Part shown: positions 27,352 through 32,621 of the stretch, in pieces
How the letters are laid out: each line of letters starts with the position of its first letter
How positions within the stretch are numbered: the stretch's first letter is position 1
Origin: Spirochaetales bacterium
Lineage (GTDB): Bacteria > Spirochaetota > Spirochaetia > Treponematales > Treponemataceae
Length of the DNA stretch: 32,621 bases
Direction: 5' to 3'
Assembly (NCBI GenBank): GCA_028725265.1
Contig: JAQYSN010000010.1
Span: 1 to 32,621 of the forward strand
The notes under the pieces: generated by a model
What the model was told of the DNA's origin: nothing
Database searches by the model: none
Seen by the model: the letters and a program-made list of their open reading frames with translations, nothing else
Translations under genes and position numbers: made by a program

Positions 27352-28319
27352 TCTTTTTTTCGTGGTAGTGTCGCTGCAAATGGAATTCCAAGAGCAAACG
27401 GCACTATCATCGAGAAAAATCTGTACAAAATGACGGCCGTTGCCGCAATGACTCCAAAATCTTGTGCAAAAAACAATGAAAAAAGATATTCCAGAGTTCC
27501 GACACCGGCTGGCATAAACATAGAACCGCTCAGCATGATAATCAGTCCCATCATTAAAAGACAATAGAAAACCGAACAGTCCATTCGACTTTTGAAAATC
27601 ACCATCGGAATCGCATACCAGCAAATCATTTTTAAAATATCAATTAAAAATGTCAAAACTATGGCTTTTTTGTCCCTAACAAGTTCCTTTCCACAAGTAT
27701 TAAAAGCAATTAATTTTTCAGAAAATTCTTCGGCCTTTTCAGGGTGCCTTTTAAGAATAAGGCGAATCAGTTTGATGAAAAAAGATGTTATTCGCTTGGA
27801 AACTGCAATCATTATCAAAACAGAAACAGTTAGAAGCGAAAGAATGCTACATACGATGATGAAAACCGAACGTTGATGAATTGTTTCAATGCCCCGACAA
27901 TATAAAACAGCAAATGAAAGAAGGCCCAAAAAAGTTACGACAGTTTTGTGGACAGCGTACTGAATCATCATGACACCAGTTCCTCGTTCTGCCTTAACGC
28001 CTTGAGTTGAAAGAAAATAGACTTCTGCAACACCTGAGCCGGATCCCAGCGTTATCAGTTTATAAAAAGAACAGAACATCGCGCTTTTTTGAGCAGCCCA
28101 AAAGGAAACTCCAGAAAAAGTCTGTGTTGCAAGTCCATCAAAAAATACATATCCGAATGAAAAAAGGAAACATAGTAAAATGGGAACAAGTCTCATGTTT
28201 GAAATTTCACTAAAAGCATTGATGATGAGTTCTTTTTTCCAAAAGAAAACTATCACTATAAGAACAAGAACAAGAAGCCAACTTATGATATTTTTAATTG
28301 TGTTTTTTTTCATGTACAA
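27348..28319 (-). CDS. lysylphosphatidylglycerol synthase-like / flippase-like membrane protein (UPF0104 type)
   Basis: Multi-[31 protein letters not shown] and [18 protein letters not shown]. Confidence 0.75.
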   Translation of the reverse strand: MYMKKNTIKNIISWLLVLVLIVIVFFWKKELIINAFSEISNMRLVPILLCFLFSFGYVFFDGLATQTFSGVSFWAAQKSAMFCSFYKLITLGSGSGVAEVYFLSTQGVKAERGTGVMMIQYAVHKTVVTFLGLLSFAVLYCRGIETIHQRSVFIIVCSILSLLTVSVLIMIAVSKRITSFFIKLIRLILKRHPEKAEEFSEKLIAFNTCGKELVRDKKAIVLTFLIDILKMICWYAIPMVIFKSRMDCSVFYCLLMMGLIIMLSGSMFMPAGVGTLEYLFSLFFAQDFGVIAATAVILYRFFSMIVPFALGIPFAATLPRKKD

Positions 28320-28370
28320 TTAAATCTAAATAAAATCCATAATTTCGGCAATATTTTTTTATTTACCCCG

Positions 28371-28518
28371 TTGACAATATTTTTTGCTTAGGCTATAAAG
28401 AGAATATCAAAGACAAAGGCGTCATAGATTTATTTCTGTGACGCCTTTCTTATTTTACGGCGGCGATGGTGTCGGGCATTTGTGCACAGTGCTTGAAATC
28501 ATCGTCGCTTTTTTATTT
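28371..28518 (+). promoter_or_regulatory. amtB-PII promoter plus tandem leader hairpins
   Basis: TTGACA (28371-28376)-N17-TATAAA (28394-28399); hairpin 1 28417-28446 AGGCGTCATAGA...TCTGTGACGCCT; hairpin 2 28460-28508 GCGGCGATGGT...ATCATCGTCGC then T6. Confidence 0.88.
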
Positions 28519-28530
28519 TGGGGGTATTTT

Positions 28531-30288
28531 ATGGAAGGTGCTATCACACTCGAAAAAGTCAGTGAAATTGCACACGCCGCCGCAGGTTCTGAGGCATACG
28601 CAATTTGGTTTCTTATCGGTGCAGCTCTCGTATTCTTCATGCAGTGCGGCTTTGCAATGGTTGAAACAGGATTTACACGGGCAAAAAATGCAGGAAACAT
28701 CATCATGAAAAACCTGATGGATTTCTGTATCGGAACTCCAATGTTTATGCTCATCGGATTCTCTTTGATGATGAGCGAGAACTATGTTTTTGGCGTAATT
28801 GGTTTGCCAAGTTTCCAGCTTTTTACAAATTTTGCAGACCTTGATTGGTCAAGTTTCGTATTCAACTTGGTTTTCTGTGCCACAGCTGCGACAATCGTTT
28901 CTGGAGCAATGGCAGAAAGAACAAAATTCAGTGCATACTGTATCTATTCAGCTGTAATTTCAGCAATCGTTTATCCAATAGAAGCCGGATGGGTTTGGAA
29001 CAGCCAAGGATGGCTTGTAAAACTCGGTTTTGTAGACTTCGCAGGAGGTGCTGCAATCCACTCAGTTGGCGGCGTTGCAGCCTTAATTGGCGCAATTTTC
29101 CTTGGTCCACGAATCGGAAAATACGATTTTGACAAAAACGGCAAGGTAACAAAAGTTCACGCAATTCCAGGTCACTCTTTGACACTGGGTGCACTCGGAA
29201 CTTTCATTCTGTGGTTTGGCTGGTACGGATTCAACGGAGCTGCTTGTACACAAATGGGCGGAATCGGAGGATTGGCTGCAGTTTTCACGACGACAACAAT
29301 CGCACCTGCAGTTGCAGCCGTTACAACGATGATTTTTACCTGGATAAAGAACAAAAAACCTGATGTTTCAATGACCTTGAACGCATCTTTGGCAGGTCTT
29401 GTTGCCATAACTCCAACTTGTGCAACAGTTGATGCAATCGGAGCTACGGTAATCGGTATAGTTGCAGGAATCCTTGTAGTAGTCGTTATCGAATTGTTGG
29501 ATATTAAACTCCATATTGATGACCCAGTAGGTGCTGTCGGAGTTCACTTGGCAAACGGAATTTGGGGAACAATCTCAGACGGCCTTTTCAATGTTGATTG
29601 CGGACTTTTCTACGGCGGCGGCTTCAAGCACCTTGGTGTTCAGTGCCTCGGTGAGTTCACAATCATCGCTTGGACGGCTGCTTGTATGACACTTGTCTTT
29701 TTCTGCATCAAGAAGTTTCACGGACTTAGAGCAAGTCGTGAAGAAGAAATTGTCGGTTTGGACAAACTTGAACACGGAATTGATTCTGCTTACGGCGGAT
29801 TCATCATGGCACCACAGGTTATGACAAGTGGAGATGCCGGAATCGGAGGACTTGCAGCCGTCGCAGGAACGACACTGTCAGGCTCAGTACCTGTTGAAAA
29901 AGCTATTCCTGTAACAAAAGGTACAATACGACCTGATGCAAAGTTCCATATGGTTACTATCATTACAAGGCCAAGCAAATTCAATGAATTGAAATCGGCC
30001 ATGAACGACATCAACGTAACGGGTATGACTTTGACAAATGTACTCGGATGTGGCGTACAACATGGAAACGTCATAAAATATCGTGGTGTTGAAATGGATA
30101 TGACCTTACTTCCAAAAATCAAGGTCGATATCGTAGTGAGCGAAGTCCCTGTTGATTTGGTAATAACTGCTGCAAAAGAGGTTCTTTACACAGGCAATAT
30201 TGGTGACGGAAAAATCTTCGTATACGACGTAGATAATGTTGTAAAAGTTCGAACTGGCGAAGAAGGTTACGAAGCTTTGCAGGATTAA
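28531..30288 (+). CDS. ammonium transporter (Amt) with C-terminal PII (GlnB/GlnK) domain
   Basis: MQCGFAMVETGFTRAKNAGNIIMKNLMDF..., GAAIHSVGGVAALIGAIFLGPRIGKYD; C-terminal FHMVTIITRPSKFNELKSAMNDINVTGMTLTNVLGCGVQHG...YTGNIGDGKIFVYDVDNVVKVRTGEEGYEAL. ATG at 28531 after GGGGG. Confidence 0.95.
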   Translation: MEGAITLEKVSEIAHAAAGSEAYAIWFLIGAALVFFMQCGFAMVETGFTRAKNAGNIIMKNLMDFCIGTPMFMLIGFSLMMSENYVFGVIGLPSFQLFTNFADLDWSSFVFNLVFCATAATIVSGAMAERTKFSAYCIYSAVISAIVYPIEAGWVWNSQGWLVKLGFVDFAGGAAIHSVGGVAALIGAIFLGPRIGKYDFDKNGKVTKVHAIPGHSLTLGALGTFILWFGWYGFNGAACTQMGGIGGLAAVFTTTTIAPAVAAVTTMIFTWIKNKKPDVSMTLNASLAGLVAITPTCATVDAIGATVIGIVAGILVVVVIELLDIKLHIDDPVGAVGVHLANGIWGTISDGLFNVDCGLFYGGGFKHLGVQCLGEFTIIAWTAACMTLVFFCIKKFHGLRASREEEIVGLDKLEHGIDSAYGGFIMAPQVMTSGDAGIGGLAAVAGTTLSGSVPVEKAIPVTKGTIRPDAKFHMVTIITRPSKFNELKSAMNDINVTGMTLTNVLGCGVQHGNVIKYRGVEMDMTLLPKIKVDIVVSEVPVDLVITAAKEVLYTGNIGDGKIFVYDVDNVVKVRTGEEGYEALQD

Positions 30289-30305
30289 TTTGGCGTATAA
30301 AAAAT

Positions 30306-30333
30306 AGGCTGCCTTTCCAGAGAGGCAGCCTTT
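30306..30333 (+). terminator. intrinsic terminator of amtB-PII
   Basis: AGGCTGCCT-TTCCAGAG-AGGCAGCCT followed by TTCT. Confidence 0.8.
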
Positions 30334-30340
30334 CTATCTA

Positions 30341-30632
30341 TCCATCCATCCTTGCTAAACGCATGGGAGGGAAAAAACCACGCGGAATCGGGGTTTTCGT
30401 TCGCTTTCGCGAACTATCGAGTTTTCGCAATACGAAAACTCGCGCTGCTGCACCTTCCCGCGAAAATTGGTCTTTTCTCACGCGATTTCGCATGCGCTCA
30501 AAGCGTTCGATAGCCCATTTTCGCTCACGGTACCTCTTTCCGTGCGCGCGCTGTCGAGAAAATTTATGAGCCAGACCCCGTCAGCAGTTGCGGATTGTGC
30601 AGTTCCCGATGGAAGCGGAAGTTTTTTATTTC
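30341..30632. repeat. composite intergenic repeat, third copy (unit B then unit A)
   Basis: Near-identical to 24544-24976 segments: CCATCCATCCTTGCTAAACGCATGGGA..., CGAGTTTTCGCAATACGAAAACTCG, CCTTCCCGCGAAAATTGG...; ends 5 nt past the convergent ORF's stop. Confidence 0.93.
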
Positions 30633-30637
30633 AACTT

Positions 30638-31411
30638 TTATTTGAGCATATTTTTGAGAAGAGCATCAGTAGCATCAAGTTCTTTTTGCTCTTCTGATTT
30701 TTCGGCATTCAAGGTTGACACGTTCTTGTACTTGTTTGCCAAAGTTTCTTCATCACGTTCAGGAATAGTTCCGATTTCACACATCGTGCTGAATTGGTCT
30801 CCAACAGCCTGTTGCAATTTTTGACTTTCAAGATCCTTCATTACAGAAAGCATATAAGCCTGAACCAAAGATTTCCATGCTGTTTCGGGCATAGTATAAA
30901 CCGTTACGTAAACATATTTAGTAACAGGCTTTTTTGTAACAGGATCTCGTTCAAGAGTCTTCCACCAAAAATCAGTTTCATATTTTAACTGGGCAACCTG
31001 AACCTGAGTATTCGTAGCAACCTGATCAATAATGCCAAGTTCTTCTTTGCTTATATCAGATGTCTCGCTCAAATTAGTAACGATATTCATTTTGAGTTCG
31101 TTAGCAATTGCTGATGCAAGGCTCAATTCCGATTTGGTTTTCGCACTGTTGAGAGTATAACCTGTTCCTCGTCCGATTCGAACTACAGAATCACTTCTGA
31201 TTCCATAGTCACGTCTAAAAACGCTGTCACGTCCGCGCAAAAGTTGCATTACCCAAGCCGGTTTCTCCTCTTCGCCAAGAGCCTTGTCTTTCCAGTCAGA
31301 ATTGACAACCGTCGTTTCTGCCTGAATTTTCTTTGCAAAACAGAAAGGCATTGCTAAAGTCAAAATCATAAGTCCAATAGAAACTGCTTTTACTCTTTTC
31401 ATATCTATCAT
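30638..31411 (-). CDS. exported LPP20-family-like protein
   Basis: Signal sequence; PAWVMQLLRGRDSVFRRDYGIR...AIANELKMNIVTNLSETSDISKEE; adjacent to a related lipoprotein. Confidence 0.6.
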   Translation of the reverse strand: MIDMKRVKAVSIGLMILTLAMPFCFAKKIQAETTVVNSDWKDKALGEEEKPAWVMQLLRGRDSVFRRDYGIRSDSVVRIGRGTGYTLNSAKTKSELSLASAIANELKMNIVTNLSETSDISKEELGIIDQVATNTQVQVAQLKYETDFWWKTLERDPVTKKPVTKYVYVTVYTMPETAWKSLVQAYMLSVMKDLESQKLQQAVGDQFSTMCEIGTIPERDEETLANKYKNVSTLNAEKSEEQKELDATDALLKNMLK

Positions 31412-31434
31412 ATTTTTGTGTCTCCGTAAAAAAA

Positions 31435-32475
31435 TTAAAGTCCAACTTTTGCGCTAAAATCTTTAGGCATTCCAGCCTTAATTTCATTTGCAACTTTCGG
31501 ATAGCCCCTTCTGCGAGCTTCTTCGAATGAAGTAATAGAAACTGTTTTCTGTGATTTTAATTCATAAGAATAAACCGTTCTTCCGTCTTTATTCACAAGA
31601 TTTATTACAACCGATGGAAAAATCGCATACGCTGAATAGTCATCAGAATTCTGCTGAACTCCGTTATCAGAAATCTTAACATTAAGATTATAAACACCGG
31701 AATTGCGATCTACAGTAAAGCCCATTTGATTAAAAATATCAGAAATCGCCGTAGAAATAATGTTTCCATAATCGCCGCTAACTGTCATTTTCATAGTGCT
31801 ATTCTGTGTTTTCTGCTGAATTACAGAAGGAATCGCCATTATTTTTTCACGATCCGAACGATAATTCATTTCGATATCAGGATTTATAGCATAGGCATCC
31901 GAAAGCTTTTCCAAAAATTTTGAACCTGCAATTGCGGCACTTTTGTAGTAAGCACAACTCAAAATATCATCAGTTTCAGCAAGTGCCTTATCGTATGAAG
32001 AATAAAAAACAGTTTTTGCATCTTCAATCTGAGGTTTCATTCGGCGCATTGCATTCTGAATGTCGATATAAACTACGCAATAATATCGCTTTGCCTTTTT
32101 ATCAAGATAAACTTCAGAATATTCAAGTCCGATCAAATCAACCTTGCTTTCTACGGATGTAGCAGCTGAAGTCGTCGTATCTTCGGTAACGTTTACTTCT
32201 CCTGTGGATGTAACGCTTTCCATTGTCCTTGTTTCAGTTGCACGTCGGTCACTGATAGTGGCACTGATGTTGCTTGCAATTTTAGAAAGGCCATCGGCTT
32301 TGGCAGCTTCTTCGGTATTGCCCTCTCCCCTGAAAGCCATAAAATCATTACGCGGAAAAACCGTATAAAGAGTATTTCCTGGTCCAAACCAGCTTGGTTC
32401 CTTAGTCGTTGGCTTTGCAAAACAAGCCGATAAAATCATCATTAAAAAAAACAGTCTAACTATATTTTTTTTCAC
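31435..32475 (-). CDS. LPP20-family-like lipoprotein (GTG start)
   Basis: Lipobox-like LSACFA; EPSWFGPGNTLYTVFPRNDFMAFRGEGNTEEAAKADGLSKIASNISATISDRRATE. Confidence 0.65.
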   Translation of the reverse strand: MKKNIVRLFFLMMILSACFAKPTTKEPSWFGPGNTLYTVFPRNDFMAFRGEGNTEEAAKADGLSKIASNISATISDRRATETRTMESVTSTGEVNVTEDTTTSAATSVESKVDLIGLEYSEVYLDKKAKRYYCVVYIDIQNAMRRMKPQIEDAKTVFYSSYDKALAETDDILSCAYYKSAAIAGSKFLEKLSDAYAINPDIEMNYRSDREKIMAIPSVIQQKTQNSTMKMTVSGDYGNIISTAISDIFNQMGFTVDRNSGVYNLNVKISDNGVQQNSDDYSAYAIFPSVVINLVNKDGRTVYSYELKSQKTVSITSFEEARRRGYPKVANEIKAGMPKDFSAKVGL

Positions 32476-32488
32476 TTAACACTCCCAT

Positions 32489-32530
32489 AAAAAGTCAATG
32501 CGGAAATTTCAATTTCAACATCGACTTTTT
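32489..32530 (-). terminator. terminator-like hairpin just upstream of the LPP20-like gene
   Basis: Minus strand AAAAAGTCGATG...CATTGACTTTTT, 12-bp stem ending in a U-tract, about 14 nt from the GTG start. Confidence 0.6.
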
Positions 32531-32621
32531 AGCGCACATTCGCAATGAAATGAGAATGTGCAATATATAAGGCAGTTTGCAACGCAAACTGGCAAGATAA
32601 AAACTGACGCCATTTTAGGAA

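Overview
The window looks spirochaetal, probably Treponema-like, judging from gene style, composition and tandem LPP20-type lipoproteins (inference). Most of it is a nitrogen-assimilation region: carB; pyrG-glnA(GSI)-ANTAR regulator; gltB-gltD-purF on the minus strand; asnB on the minus strand; glnN (GSIII); and an ammonium transporter fused to a PII domain. Other content: an ABC exporter with an XRE+AbrB regulator, a flippase-like membrane protein, a TetR/flavoprotein/DUF2271 operon, a GNAT, and a decayed left end (truncated Fic, a Fic/UvrA-like chimera, an RelB/PIN toxin-antitoxin pair with a frameshifted toxin, an Rpn remnant). Main finding: six nitrogen-gene transcription units have a sigma70-type promoter followed almost immediately (hairpin starts about 13-20 nt after the -10 box) by an intrinsic-terminator-like hairpin. 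The hairpins share a sequence close to CGRCAAAGRGGTCGTAGA...TCTACGNCCTTTTTTT, and three leaders (gltB, glnN, amtB) carry a second hairpin. This looks like a terminator/antiterminator regulon. The ANTAR protein encoded after glnA is the obvious trans-acting candidate, but the canonical ANTAR two-hexaloop target is not evident, so the recognition mode may be different. Second finding: a GC-rich palindromic repeat family inserted in frame in purF, asnB and carB, with hairpin modules shared with intergenic composite repeats.
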